A stretch of 64,000 bases of DNA, from contig CP019326.1 of NCBI GenBank assembly GCA_001971685.1, positions 1,984,001-2,048,000 on the forward strand, written 5' to 3'. Every line of letters begins with the position of its first letter. The first letter of the stretch is position 1. The stretch comes from Halomonas sp. 1513 (GTDB taxonomy: Bacteria > Pseudomonadota > Gammaproteobacteria > Pseudomonadales > Halomonadaceae). The position numbers were made by a program, and so were the translations under genes. Positions 27,293 to 35,758 of this stretch are shown here, piece by piece. Below the pieces are notes generated by a model. It saw only the letters and a list, made by a program, of their open reading frames with translations. It was not told the DNA's origin and searched no databases.

Positions 27293-28993
27293 TCATACCT
27301 TCAGCTGGGCGTTGGGGTCGCGGGCCAGTTCATGCCACACGTCCTTGACGCGGCAGTCCTCGCACATCTCGAGGCGCGCCATGGCGTCGCCGGCAAAATA
27401 GGGGTGGTCGGCCAGTTTGGCCTTGATGCTGGCAACGGTGCTGACGGTCGCAAAGGGCTTGCCGCAGGTGATGCACTCGAATGCCGCTTCCTCCTTGCAG
27501 ATCTCGCGCTCGCTGCGCTGCGGGCTGGCCATGAAGCCTGGCATCAGTTCAATCGCGTTCTCCGGGCAGGCGCTATCGCACAGCCCACACTGCACGCAAT
27601 CCGCTTCGCGGAAGTTGAGCTGCGGCTGGCCATCGCCTCCGGCCAGGGCCGGCGTGGGGCATACCGCCACACAGCTCATGCACAGGGTGCAGGCGGCACT
27701 GTCCACGACCAGGCCGCCAAAGGGAGCGTTGGCCGTAAGCGCATGGCGCTCGCCGCTTGGCTGGCCGTGCTCGGCCAGCCAGTCGAGGTTGGCATTGAGG
27801 CGCTCGCGCTTGCTGCCAGCGGCCGACGGCCCGACCGGCAGCGCTGGGAAGCCGGGCAGGGGGGCGTGGGCCGCTGCATGGTCGGCGTCGAGCTGAACGA
27901 TCCGCTGAGGATCATGACCCAGGGCGGCGAGGATAGCCTGCGCTTGCTGCAGCTGGTCGTCGATCTGTGCGGCCATGCGCGGCAGCAGGGTGGCAGGGCG
28001 CAGCACGCGAACCTCGCAGGCGCCCTGGGCGAGTGCTGCCAACCAGTCGTCGAGGCCCGCGGCACCCAGCTCCTCGAGGGGCACGTCGAGCAGATTGCCA
28101 GGCGCCGATTCGGTAGACGCCTCGAGCGTGGCGCGATCGGCAAAGCGCACCACCGGCAGCTGGCCGCCGGCATCGCGGTAGGCACCGAGCAGGCGCGCCA
28201 CGAAGTCCTGCTGGGCCTGTGGTGCCGGCAATCGATACTGGATGGCCCCGGTGGGGCAGGCGGCCGTGCAGCTGCCGGCGCCGTGGCAGCGGAAGGGGTC
28301 GATCTCGATCCAGGCCTCGATGCGCTTCTGCTGGCTGACGATGGCGTCGGCCGGGCACGCCTCGAGGCAGCGCGTGCAGCCCTGCTGACCTCGGCCGGCG
28401 TGGGCGCACAGGTCGTGGTCAATGTCGAAGTACTTGGGCTTGTCGAACTCGCCGACCATCTCCGGCAGGGAGGCCAGGGTCTCGTGGTAAGCGTCGCTGC
28501 CCGGCGTCACGGCATGATAGCCGGGCGGCGGCAGCTCCAGCGTCAGGCAAGGGCTGTCGCCCAGATCGAGCACCAGGTCGAAATGGGGGCGCGTCAGGCT
28601 CGCCTTGGCGAGGTCGATCGACTCCTCTGCACTCTCCAGCAGCACACTGAAGCGCCCCAGGTATCCGCTGATCGCCAGGGCGTGCTTGCTGAGGTCGGCG
28701 CGCTGGCAGATGACCCCGGCGGGCAGGTCGTTCAGCGCACCGGTGGCCTGTCCTGCGGCGTCGACCATCAGGGTAATGCTGCGCAGGCCGTCATCATGGA
28801 GGTGCTGGCTCAGGGCATCGCAGGCGAGACGACAGGCCTCGGCCGAGCCGATCACCAGCAGGTCCCCCTGGCTCTGGTAGCTGACGCTGGCCGGCGTCAG
28901 GTTGGTCGGCCAGGAGACGCGCGCCAATGCAGCAGATTGCGCCTGCTCATTGTGCTGCGTGTCGAGCTCGGTCAGCGCGATGCGTTGTGTCAT
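27293..28993 (-). CDS. Multi-cluster ferredoxin-like protein of the fdh locus
   Basis: A 566-aa iron-sulfur protein. Two ferredoxin-type cysteine groups lie near 196-246 (CAHAGRGQQGCTRCLEACP and CHGAGSCTAACP) and two more in the last third (CTLCMSCVAVCP and CVQCGLCDSACP). Further CxxC pairs follow near the C terminus (CITCGKPF, CEDC). The N-terminal 180 residues and the central part have no motif I know. There is no signal peptide, so it should act in the cytoplasm. The cluster content suggests electron transfer, possibly to or from the formate dehydrogenase during maturation or to another acceptor. It is the first gene after a good promoter and is tightly coupled to the chaperone gene. Confidence 0.85.
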   Translation of the reverse strand: MTQRIALTELDTQHNEQAQSAALARVSWPTNLTPASVSYQSQGDLLVIGSAEACRLACDALSQHLHDDGLRSITLMVDAAGQATGALNDLPAGVICQRADLSKHALAISGYLGRFSVLLESAEESIDLAKASLTRPHFDLVLDLGDSPCLTLELPPPGYHAVTPGSDAYHETLASLPEMVGEFDKPKYFDIDHDLCAHAGRGQQGCTRCLEACPADAIVSQQKRIEAWIEIDPFRCHGAGSCTAACPTGAIQYRLPAPQAQQDFVARLLGAYRDAGGQLPVVRFADRATLEASTESAPGNLLDVPLEELGAAGLDDWLAALAQGACEVRVLRPATLLPRMAAQIDDQLQQAQAILAALGHDPQRIVQLDADHAAAHAPLPGFPALPVGPSAAGSKRERLNANLDWLAEHGQPSGERHALTANAPFGGLVVDSAACTLCMSCVAVCPTPALAGGDGQPQLNFREADCVQCGLCDSACPENAIELMPGFMASPQRSEREICKEEAAFECITCGKPFATVSTVASIKAKLADHPYFAGDAMARLEMCEDCRVKDVWHELARDPNAQLKV

Positions 28994-29086
28994 GGTCTCT
29001 CATCATCAGGTCGATCGTGAAGCGGCGTCATGGCACCGCTTTCTTGGTAGTGCTTATTGAGCTAAGCCTTTAGCATTAGCCTGCTC

Positions 29087-29115
29087 ATTATGATCATCTG
29101 TCACTATGTTGTCAT
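29087..29115 (-). promoter_or_regulatory. Sigma-70-type promoter ahead of the ferredoxin-chaperone-fdh genes
   Basis: On the minus strand ATGACA (29115-29110) and CATAAT (29092-29087) are separated by 17 bases and match five of six positions of each consensus element. The site lies in the 195-base gap between the DUF3306 gene and the ferredoxin-like gene. It would allow the structural fdh genes to be transcribed without the two DUF genes. Confidence 0.6.
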
Positions 29116-29188
29116 TAGTGTCGACGCCTGTGTGCAGTGCCGCCAATGCCTCATTAGTCTATGCGCAGTTGATCAGGCCGTCCGCGTT

Positions 29189-29797
29189 TCAACGTTCCTT
29201 CTCGGAAGGCTCCTCGGCGGGCGTATCGCGGTGCTCTGAGGCATCGCGGGGCATTTCTCGATGCTCGGGTGCGGCGCGAGCATCGGCGGCGGACTCATGC
29301 TCGGATGTGGCCGAGGTAGTGCTGGCGGTGGGCTCGGGTGCCGTTTCTGCCTCAGGCTCTTCCAGCTTGTCGAACAGCTTCTTGCCCCACTGGCGTACGC
29401 TTTCGCTGGTCTCGGCGGTCATCTTGCGCATCTGCGAATAGTCGAGGTCATAATCGTCGAGTCCGTCGCGCACATGGTAGTTGCCGGTGGTCCATAAGCG
29501 GCGCAGGGCGCGGTTCTTGAGCGCGGCACTCACGCCCGGTACCAGATAGGCCTTGAAGTCGCTGCCAGGCCCCAGGGTGTCGGGGTCTGGCAGGGTATGA
29601 TCGAGGCTGCCTTCCGGCGGTGGGCCGGCCGGGGCGTCTTCGCCGCCCTCGGGATGACGGCCCTGTTCCGCGGCCGCGTCGTCGAGCGTAGCTTGGCTGT
29701 CTGGGGCAGCCTGATCGGCCGGCTCGGCCTCCTCGATGCCGTCCTGCTCGACCGCCAGGCCGCGCTTGCGCCGCGACCAGAGTTCGAAACGATTCAT
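29189..29797 (-). CDS. DUF3306 domain protein
   Basis: A 202-aa protein of the DUF3306 family. The N terminus, MNRFELWSRRKRGLAVEQ, is typical. The middle (about 15-75) and the C-terminal 60 residues are acidic and low in complexity. The conserved core, about 80-140, contains DFKAYLVPGVSAALKNRALRRLWTTGNYHVRDGLDDYDLDYS. It has no signal peptide or membrane segment. The family occurs almost only beside formate dehydrogenase genes together with DUF3305, and its start overlaps the DUF3305 stop by four bases. The function is unknown. A maturation role is inferred from the neighbourhood. Confidence 0.85.
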   Translation of the reverse strand: MNRFELWSRRKRGLAVEQDGIEEAEPADQAAPDSQATLDDAAAEQGRHPEGGEDAPAGPPPEGSLDHTLPDPDTLGPGSDFKAYLVPGVSAALKNRALRRLWTTGNYHVRDGLDDYDLDYSQMRKMTAETSESVRQWGKKLFDKLEEPEAETAPEPTASTTSATSEHESAADARAAPEHREMPRDASEHRDTPAEEPSEKER

Positions 29798-30222
29798 GAC
29801 TGATCCTCCTTTGCGCGCCCGGCACCCTTGCGTTTTTTCTTGCGACCCTCGCTGGGGGCCTCACCGTGGCGTGCCAGGTAGGCCTCCAGCCACACTTGAA
29901 TGGCCATGGGCATGGGCGCCTCCAGCACTTGCTGCTCACCGTCCATCCAGCCCGCGGCGACGTCCTGGCTGGCGGTGATCGCGGTGGGCTGCGGATGTGC
30001 GCCGGAGAATCCGCAGCGCACGAACAGACGCGGCTCGCTCGAGGTGAGGTTGAAGCGATAGGCGGCACGCTCGGTCATGTAGAGCTGCAGGTCGAGCACG
30101 TGGGGACCCTGGTCGCCTGGTGACAGGGCGGCAATGCGCCACTGCATGCGGGTAAACCCTTTGACGGTCTTGTTCTCGCCGGCGAGTGCCAGGCTCAGCT
30201 GGCGTAGGCTGGAAGTGGACAT
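29794..30222 (-). CDS. DUF3305 domain protein
   Basis: A 142-aa cytoplasmic protein of the DUF3305 family, function unknown. The conserved part includes MQWRIAALSP, LDLQLYMTERAAYRFNLTSSEPRLFVRCG and the C-terminal MPMAIQVWLEAYLARHGE. The tail is very basic (GRKKKRKGAGRAK). It is the first gene of the minus-strand formate dehydrogenase locus and is divergent from fdhD across 99 bases. Strict co-occurrence with DUF3306 and formate dehydrogenase suggests a shared assembly role. That is inference. Confidence 0.85.
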   Translation of the reverse strand: MSTSSLRQLSLALAGENKTVKGFTRMQWRIAALSPGDQGPHVLDLQLYMTERAAYRFNLTSSEPRLFVRCGFSGAHPQPTAITASQDVAAGWMDGEQQVLEAPMPMAIQVWLEAYLARHGEAPSEGRKKKRKGAGRAKEDQS

Positions 30223-30321
30223 GATGGCTCCGCGTAACGCTGTCGGTCGGATGACTGAAGACAGTAGGCGCCAGCAGTGCCATCATGGTCAAGCCATTGA
30301 ACCGCTTGGAGAAGCCCACGA

Positions 30322-31167
30322 ATGACAGCCATCAGCCTGAGCCGGGCGCGCTTACCGACCACTCTCGAGATCGATGTCGTCGACGAGTTCGGCGTCTCAC
30401 GGCGCCAGGCCATCGCCGCCGAGCGAGCGCTGACGGTCTATCTCAACAAGCGTGAGATCGTGACCCTGATGACCCTTGGCGCCGAGCCGGAGGCCCTGGT
30501 AGTGGGCTATCTGCGCAACCAGGGGCTGCTCGGCTCGCGTGACGACCTGCTCGCGGTGCAGGTGGATTGGGAGGTCGAGGCGGCTGCGGTGGTGACCCGT
30601 CGGCTGCCGGATGATCTCGAGGAGCGGCTCGGCCAGCGCACGGTGACCACCGGCTGCGGCCAGGGCACGGTGTTCGGCCGGCTGCTGGACGTCACCGGGC
30701 TTGCCGAACTGCCCGACACGCGCCTGGCGCAGTCGACCCTGGGGCGCTTGCTGCGTAACCTCGGCGCCTACAACGAGACCTACAAGAGCGCCGGCGCGGT
30801 ACACGGCTGCGCCCTGTGTCGCCAGGACCAGGTGCTGGATTTCGTCGAGGACGTGGGGCGGCATAACGCGGTGGACACCCTGGCGGGACGCCAGTGGCTC
30901 GAGGACACTGCGGGCGCCGAGGCGGATATCTTCTACACCACCGGACGCCTGACCTCGGAGATGGTCCTCAAGGTGGCGCAGATGGGCATCAGCGTGCTGG
31001 TATCGCGCTCGGGCGTGACCCAGAAGGGCGTCGAGCTGGCCGAGCGCTTCGGTGTGCTGCTGGTGGCGCGGGCCAAGGGGCGTCATTTCCAGGCCATCAA
31101 CGCGGCGGGGCGACTGCTGCTCGATGACATTCCCGCGCGTCGTCCCGGTGATAGCAAGGCCTCGTGA
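30322..31167 (+). CDS. fdhD: FdhD, formate dehydrogenase sulfurtransferase
   Basis: A 281-aa sulfur carrier that sulfurates the molybdenum cofactor of formate dehydrogenase. Without it the enzyme is inactive. The catalytic CxxC pair is seen in VHGCALCRQDQVLDFVEDVGRHNAVDTLAG, around residues 164-193, and other family motifs are TTGCGQGTVF and FYTTGRLTSEMVLKVAQMGI. The start at 30322 directly precedes the conserved N-terminal region. The gene is divergent from the DUF3305 gene, so the 99 bases between them must hold control signals for both directions. It converges on the XRE-cupin regulator gene. Confidence 0.94.
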   Translation: MTAISLSRARLPTTLEIDVVDEFGVSRRQAIAAERALTVYLNKREIVTLMTLGAEPEALVVGYLRNQGLLGSRDDLLAVQVDWEVEAAAVVTRRLPDDLEERLGQRTVTTGCGQGTVFGRLLDVTGLAELPDTRLAQSTLGRLLRNLGAYNETYKSAGAVHGCALCRQDQVLDFVEDVGRHNAVDTLAGRQWLEDTAGAEADIFYTTGRLTSEMVLKVAQMGISVLVSRSGVTQKGVELAERFGVLLVARAKGRHFQAINAAGRLLLDDIPARRPGDSKAS

Positions 31168-31190
31168 GTCGCGGCTAGGGCGAGCGTGGC

Positions 31191-31823
31191 TCAGCTGCTC
31201 TCGGCGCGGGTGCACACCGACAGCACCACGGCATCTTCGTCGCTGACCGAGACCAGCGCATGGCCCATGTCGCTGTCGAAGTAGATGCTGTCGCCGCGGG
31301 TCAGGCGCAGCGGTTCGTAGAACTCGGTATACAGCAGGATGTCGCCGTCGAGCACGATCAGGAACTCCTCGCCGTCGTGGCGCACCCACTCGCTGAATTC
31401 CTCGAAGCCCCGCGCGCGAACGATGGTCTTGAACGGGATCATGCGCTTCTGGGCCAACTGCCACGAGAGTAGCTCATGTTCGTAGGTCGGCGTGGGGTGC
31501 TGCTGGCCCTCGCCGACGCGCGTCAGGTCGCGGCGCCCCAGGGTACGGCTCTGGGGTTTGGGCGGGCTGAGCAGCTGCGGCAGGTCGATGCCCAGGCCGC
31601 CGATCAACTTCTGCACCGCAGTGAAGGTGGGCGAGATCTGATCGTTCTCGATCTTCGACAGCGTCGAGCGGGCAAGCCCGGTGCGCTGGCTGACGTCTTC
31701 CAGCGTCCAGTGGTTGGCCAGGCGGATCTCCTTGAGGCGCTCGCCCAGGCGCAGCGGCTCGACGAACGGCTTGCGCCCTGAGGCGATGCGCAGGGCGGCG
31801 TCTTGATCGGTGGTGGCGCTCAT
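31191..31823 (-). CDS. XRE family regulator with C-terminal cupin domain
   Basis: A 210-aa transcription factor. Residues about 27-80 form the helix-turn-helix (LGERLKEIRLANHWTLEDVSQRTGLARSTLSKIENDQISPTF). Residues about 135-205 form a small cupin barrel (VRHDGEEFLIVLDGDILLYTEFYEPLRLTRGDSIYFDSDMGHALVSV) that would bind a small ligand or metal. Such proteins often control polyamine, amino acid or osmolyte genes, but the target cannot be read here. An inverted repeat in its own promoter (31839-31853) suggests autoregulation. It sits between fdhD, which converges on it, and the deacetylase-family gene upstream on the same strand. Confidence 0.88.
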   Translation of the reverse strand: MSATTDQDAALRIASGRKPFVEPLRLGERLKEIRLANHWTLEDVSQRTGLARSTLSKIENDQISPTFTAVQKLIGGLGIDLPQLLSPPKPQSRTLGRRDLTRVGEGQQHPTPTYEHELLSWQLAQKRMIPFKTIVRARGFEEFSEWVRHDGEEFLIVLDGDILLYTEFYEPLRLTRGDSIYFDSDMGHALVSVSDEDAVVLSVCTRAESS

Positions 31824-31838
31824 CGGCAGTTCACTATT

Positions 31839-31853
31839 GGAAAATTAATTTCC
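31839..31853. promoter_or_regulatory. Inverted repeat upstream of the XRE-cupin gene
   Basis: GGAAA-ATTAA-TTTCC is a perfect 5-5-5 inverted repeat in a locally AT-rich stretch that starts 16 bases before the regulator start codon. The position would block transcription or translation initiation, so it is a likely autorepression site. Confidence 0.5.
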
Positions 31854-31924
31854 TGAAGCATACCACAGCCGGGTCTTGACCGGCTGGCCAGGCGCGCCGC
31901 TGGCCTACCTCATTGCGCCGCGGC

Positions 31925-32863
31925 TCAGGATGACCAGGGCTGGCCGAGCAGGGCCTTGACGTGGGCCTCGGCGCAGCGGCCCAGGGCGTCGGGGTCATAG
32001 CCGCCTTCGAGTACCGAGACCAGGCGCCTGTCGGCATACAGCGCGGCGATCTCCATCGCCAGCTGGGTCACCCAGTGGTAGTCGGCTTCGTCCAAGTTGA
32101 GTTCGGCCATGGGGTCGTCGCGATGCGCGTCGAAACCTGCCGAGAGCAGCACCAGGTCGGGCTTGAAGGCGTGCAGCGCGGGCAGCCAGTCATCCTCGAT
32201 TGCACTCCTGAAGGCGGTGCTGTCACAGCCTGCCTCGAGGGGGGTGTTGACCACGTTGTGGTGGTCGCTGCGCAGGTAGCGCCATGGGTAGAAGGGGTAC
32301 TGGAAGCTGGTGCAGATGAGTATCTCGGGATCGTCCTTGAAGATATCGATGGTGCCGTTGCACTGGTGTACGTCGAAGTCGAGGATGGCGATGCGCCGAG
32401 CGCCGTAGGCTTCCCGCGCGTGGGCCGCGCCCACCGCGACGTTGTTGTAGAAGCAGAAGCCCATGGCGTCGCTGGCCTCGGCGTGGTGGCCGGGCGGGCG
32501 CACGGCGCAGAAGACGTTGTCGGCCTGATGGCGAAACACCTGGTCGATGCCGCGCACCACGGCGCCGGCGGCCACCCGTGCGGCGTCGAGGCTGTGCGGG
32601 TTCATCAGGGTGTCGCCGTCGTCGATGGTGACCAGGCCGTCGCCGGGCACGCACTTGTCGAGCGCGTGGAGGTGGCGCGCCGGATGGACCCGCAGCAGCT
32701 GCTCGTCGGTGGCCGGCTTGGCCTCCGACTGCATGGTCTGCTGCAGCACGCCGGCCAGCGCCAGGCGCGCGCGAATCGCCTCGAGGCGCAGCGGGCTTTC
32801 AGGGTGCTGCGGCCCCATATGGTGATCCATGCAGCGGGGATGAGTAATGTAGGCGGTGATCAT
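31925..32863 (-). CDS. Histone deacetylase family protein
   Basis: A zinc-dependent deacetylase-fold enzyme of 312 aa. The catalytic set is complete: tandem histidines H126/H127 in RPPGHHAEAS, zinc ligands D164 and H166 in DFDVHQCNG, D245 in SAGFDAHRDDP, and the transition-state tyrosine Y289 in EGGYDP. It may remove acetyl groups from protein lysines, as AcuC does in Bacillus, or act on acetylated polyamines. The sequence does not decide. The start at 32863 has GGAG six bases before it. The gene is divergent from a Pat-type protein acetyltransferase gene, 114 bases apart, which makes lysine deacetylation the more attractive reading. Confidence 0.9.
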   Translation of the reverse strand: MITAYITHPRCMDHHMGPQHPESPLRLEAIRARLALAGVLQQTMQSEAKPATDEQLLRVHPARHLHALDKCVPGDGLVTIDDGDTLMNPHSLDAARVAAGAVVRGIDQVFRHQADNVFCAVRPPGHHAEASDAMGFCFYNNVAVGAAHAREAYGARRIAILDFDVHQCNGTIDIFKDDPEILICTSFQYPFYPWRYLRSDHHNVVNTPLEAGCDSTAFRSAIEDDWLPALHAFKPDLVLLSAGFDAHRDDPMAELNLDEADYHWVTQLAMEIAALYADRRLVSVLEGGYDPDALGRCAEAHVKALLGQPWSS

Positions 32864-32977
32864 CGCAGGCTCCGCGAGAGATGCTGCGACCTTAATCGGC
32901 AGCGGGCCTTGCAGGACAGTGTCAATAAGTCGTACACAGGGTGGGGTAAGCGGGTAGAAGGCTTCAGGAGAGAGTTC

Positions 32978-35719
32978 TTGGGTACACGATTTCTGCGGCA
33001 TTTTTTCGAGCCGCGCAGCCTGGCGATCATCGGCGCCTCGGAAAAGGCCCACTCCATGGGCGGGCTGGTGGTGCGCAACCTGCTGGAAGCGGGATTTCCC
33101 GGCGAGCTGTGGGCGGTCAACCCCAAGGGCTATGCCAGCGTGCACGGCGTGGCCTGCGTCAAGCGCGTCGGCGACCTGCCGGCCTGTCCCGATCTGGCGG
33201 TGATTTGCTCGCCGGTGGACAGCGTCCCCAAGCTGATCGAGCGGCTGGGTAGCATCGGCGTCAAGGCGGTGATGGTGCTCTCCGGCGGCGCCTACCTCGA
33301 CGACCGCCGCGGCGACGGCGGTTCGATTCGCGAGCGCATGATCAAGGCGGCCCGGGTCAGCGGCATTCGCGTGCTGGGGCCGGAGTGCCTGGGGCTGATC
33401 GTGCCCGGGCGCAAGCTCAACGCCACCTATGCCAGCCAGCCGGTCAAGTCGGGGCGGGTCGCCTATCTCGGCCAGTCGGGCATGCTCGGCAATGCCATGA
33501 TCGACTGGGCCGCGGGGCGCGGGATTGGCTTCTCGCATCTGGTGACTGTCGGCGACAGCGTCGACGTGATGCTGCCCGACCTGATCGACTACATCAATCA
33601 GCATGCGCCGACCCAGGCGATTCTGCTGCATCTGGAGCGCATCCAGGACGCCCAGCACTTGATGACCGCACTGCGCGAGGCATCGCGCAACCGCCTGGTG
33701 CTGGCCATCAAGAGCGGGCGCACGGCCGAGTCGGACATCTCGGGTCTGCCGCCGACGCCGGGGATTGCCAACCGTGACGTGATCTTCGACGCGGCGCTGG
33801 CCCGCGCCGGGGTGGTGCGCGTCGATGACTCCGACGAGCTGTTCGATGCGCTGGAGACCCTATCGCGGATGAAGCCGCTGCGCGGCGATCGCCTGGCGAT
33901 CGTCTCCAACGGCCTGGGGCCGGCCATGCTCGCCATCGACAAGCTGATCAGCGCCGGCGGGCGGCTGGCCAGCTTCAGCGACGCGACCCGCGATGCTCTG
34001 ACCCGCGGTGACTTCGACATGAGCCTGCCGGGGCGCAACCCGGTGGATCTGGGCGGCAATGCCACGCCGGAGCGCATGGTGGATGCTCTCGAGGTGGTCG
34101 CCGCCGACCCGGATGTGGATGCGGTGCTGGTGGTGCATGCACCGACCCGCATGGCGCCCTCGAAGCTCACCGCCGAGGCGATCGTGGCCAACCGCAAGCG
34201 CTTCAAGCGCAACCTACTGACCAGCTGGATGGGCCTCGAGGAGGCGCTGTCGGCGCGCCACGAGTCCAACCTGGCAGGCATTCCCACCTACATCTCGCCG
34301 GAGAAGGCGGTCAAGGCCTTCATGCACATGGTCGACTACCAGCGCGTCCAGACGCTGCTCCAGGAGACCCCGCCGAGCCTGCCCTTCGCGACGACCGCAG
34401 AGATTCGCCAGCGCTGCCATGCCTTGATCGAGCAGGCCCGGGAGGACGGTCGCGAAAGCCTGACCCACTCCGAGACCGCTCAGGTCCTGGCGGCCTACGG
34501 GATTCCCGTGGCGCCGAGCCGCTACGTGCACGACGCCGAGCAGGCCGCCTCGGCGAGCGTCGACGAGCCGATGGCGCTCAAGGTGGTCCACGACCACAAC
34601 GTGGTGCCATATCGCTATCGCCGCCACCCCCACAAGCTCTCGGCCGGTATGCTGCAGGACCTGACCACCCCCGAGCAGGTGGCCGAAGGGGTCGAACGGC
34701 TCACCGAGAAGGTCAACGAGAAGTTTCCCGGGGTGACCATCCGCGAGTTCTGCCTGCAGCCGATGCAGCGCGGCAAGCACTCCATGCAGCTATGCGCCGG
34801 CATCACTCGCGATCCCATCTTCGGCCCGGTGATCGTGTTCGGCATTGGTGGCTACAAGGTCAACGTGCTGGCCGACCGCCATGTGTCGCTGCCGCCCCTC
34901 AACATGACCCTGGCCGATGACCTGGTCGCGCGCACCCACGCCAGCAAGCTGATCCGCGAGCACTCCCGTGACCCGCAGCGCGACATCGCGCGACTCTGCC
35001 AGCTGCTGGTCAAGCTCTCGCAGATGGCCTCCGACCTGCCGGCACTCAAGGGCCTCGAGCTCAATCCGCTGCTGCTCAATCGCGACGGCGTGGTGGCGGT
35101 GGACTTTGCCATGGATCTTGGCACCCCGGCGCGCCATGCGATCATGCCGTACCCCGAGGAGCTGCGCGAGTGGGTGACGCTGGACGACTGCATGGCGGTA
35201 GAGGTGCGGCCGATCCGCGCCGAGGACGCGCCGCTGATCACCGCGTTCCATACCCAGCTCTCGGAGGAGAGCATCCGCTTCCGCTATTTCCATCACAAGG
35301 CCGACCTGACCAAGCGCGATCTATCGATGCTGGCGCATATCAACTACGACCGCCAGATGGCGTTCATTGCCGAGCATCATCGCGATGACGGCAGCAAGGA
35401 GATGCTCGGGGTGGTGCGGGTGTGGAACGATCCGGACAATATTCGCACCGAATTCTCGGTGATCATCCGCGACGACATGCACGGGCATGGGCTCGGCAGC
35501 CTGCTGATGAACAAGATGATCGGCTATTGCCGTGGGGTGGGCACGCTGGAGATGGTCGGCACGGTGATGGTCGATAACCACCCGATGCGGGCGCTGATGA
35601 AGCACCTCGGCTTCCGCTTGCGCTATGACATGGAGGAGCAGGTCATGCACGCCAGCCTGCGCCTCAACGAGCCGGTCAGCGACTGGCAGAAGCTGCGCCT
35701 CGACAGCGCCATGGAGTGA
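32978..35719 (+). CDS. pat: Pat-type protein lysine acetyltransferase (acyl-CoA synthetase-like plus GNAT)
   Basis: A 913-aa relative of E. coli Pat (YfiQ). It has an N-terminal NDP-forming acyl-CoA synthetase-like part, with a CoA-binding domain (FFEPRSLAIIGASEK), a ligase-like middle and an ATP-grasp module (about 480-720), and a C-terminal GNAT domain from about residue 740 (VRPIRAEDAPLITAFH ... GHGLGSLLMNKMIGYC). Pat proteins acetylate lysines of metabolic enzymes such as acetyl-CoA synthetase. The start is most likely TTG at 32978, because AGGAG stands seven bases before it and homology begins a few residues later. The open frame runs far upstream but crosses the divergent gene. It converges on pdxH. 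Confidence 0.9.
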   Translation: MGTRFLRHFFEPRSLAIIGASEKAHSMGGLVVRNLLEAGFPGELWAVNPKGYASVHGVACVKRVGDLPACPDLAVICSPVDSVPKLIERLGSIGVKAVMVLSGGAYLDDRRGDGGSIRERMIKAARVSGIRVLGPECLGLIVPGRKLNATYASQPVKSGRVAYLGQSGMLGNAMIDWAAGRGIGFSHLVTVGDSVDVMLPDLIDYINQHAPTQAILLHLERIQDAQHLMTALREASRNRLVLAIKSGRTAESDISGLPPTPGIANRDVIFDAALARAGVVRVDDSDELFDALETLSRMKPLRGDRLAIVSNGLGPAMLAIDKLISAGGRLASFSDATRDALTRGDFDMSLPGRNPVDLGGNATPERMVDALEVVAADPDVDAVLVVHAPTRMAPSKLTAEAIVANRKRFKRNLLTSWMGLEEALSARHESNLAGIPTYISPEKAVKAFMHMVDYQRVQTLLQETPPSLPFATTAEIRQRCHALIEQAREDGRESLTHSETAQVLAAYGIPVAPSRYVHDAEQAASASVDEPMALKVVHDHNVVPYRYRRHPHKLSAGMLQDLTTPEQVAEGVERLTEKVNEKFPGVTIREFCLQPMQRGKHSMQLCAGITRDPIFGPVIVFGIGGYKVNVLADRHVSLPPLNMTLADDLVARTHASKLIREHSRDPQRDIARLCQLLVKLSQMASDLPALKGLELNPLLLNRDGVVAVDFAMDLGTPARHAIMPYPEELREWVTLDDCMAVEVRPIRAEDAPLITAFHTQLSEESIRFRYFHHKADLTKRDLSMLAHINYDRQMAFIAEHHRDDGSKEMLGVVRVWNDPDNIRTEFSVIIRDDMHGHGLGSLLMNKMIGYCRGVGTLEMVGTVMVDNHPMRALMKHLGFRLRYDMEEQVMHASLRLNEPVSDWQKLRLDSAME

Positions 35720-35758
35720 ACGACGCCTCTCGACCTGGGCCAAGTGGCGTCATGGGAC

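Noticed and set aside
27275..29020. A 581-codon open frame opposite the ferredoxin-like gene
   Set aside because: The minus strand carries clear cysteine clusters and coupling to the chaperone gene. The plus-strand frame has none.
31961..32977. N-terminal extension of the pat reading frame across the divergent deacetylase gene
   Set aside because: It is antisense to a gene with a complete catalytic set. The TTG at 32978 with a strong ribosome site is a better start.
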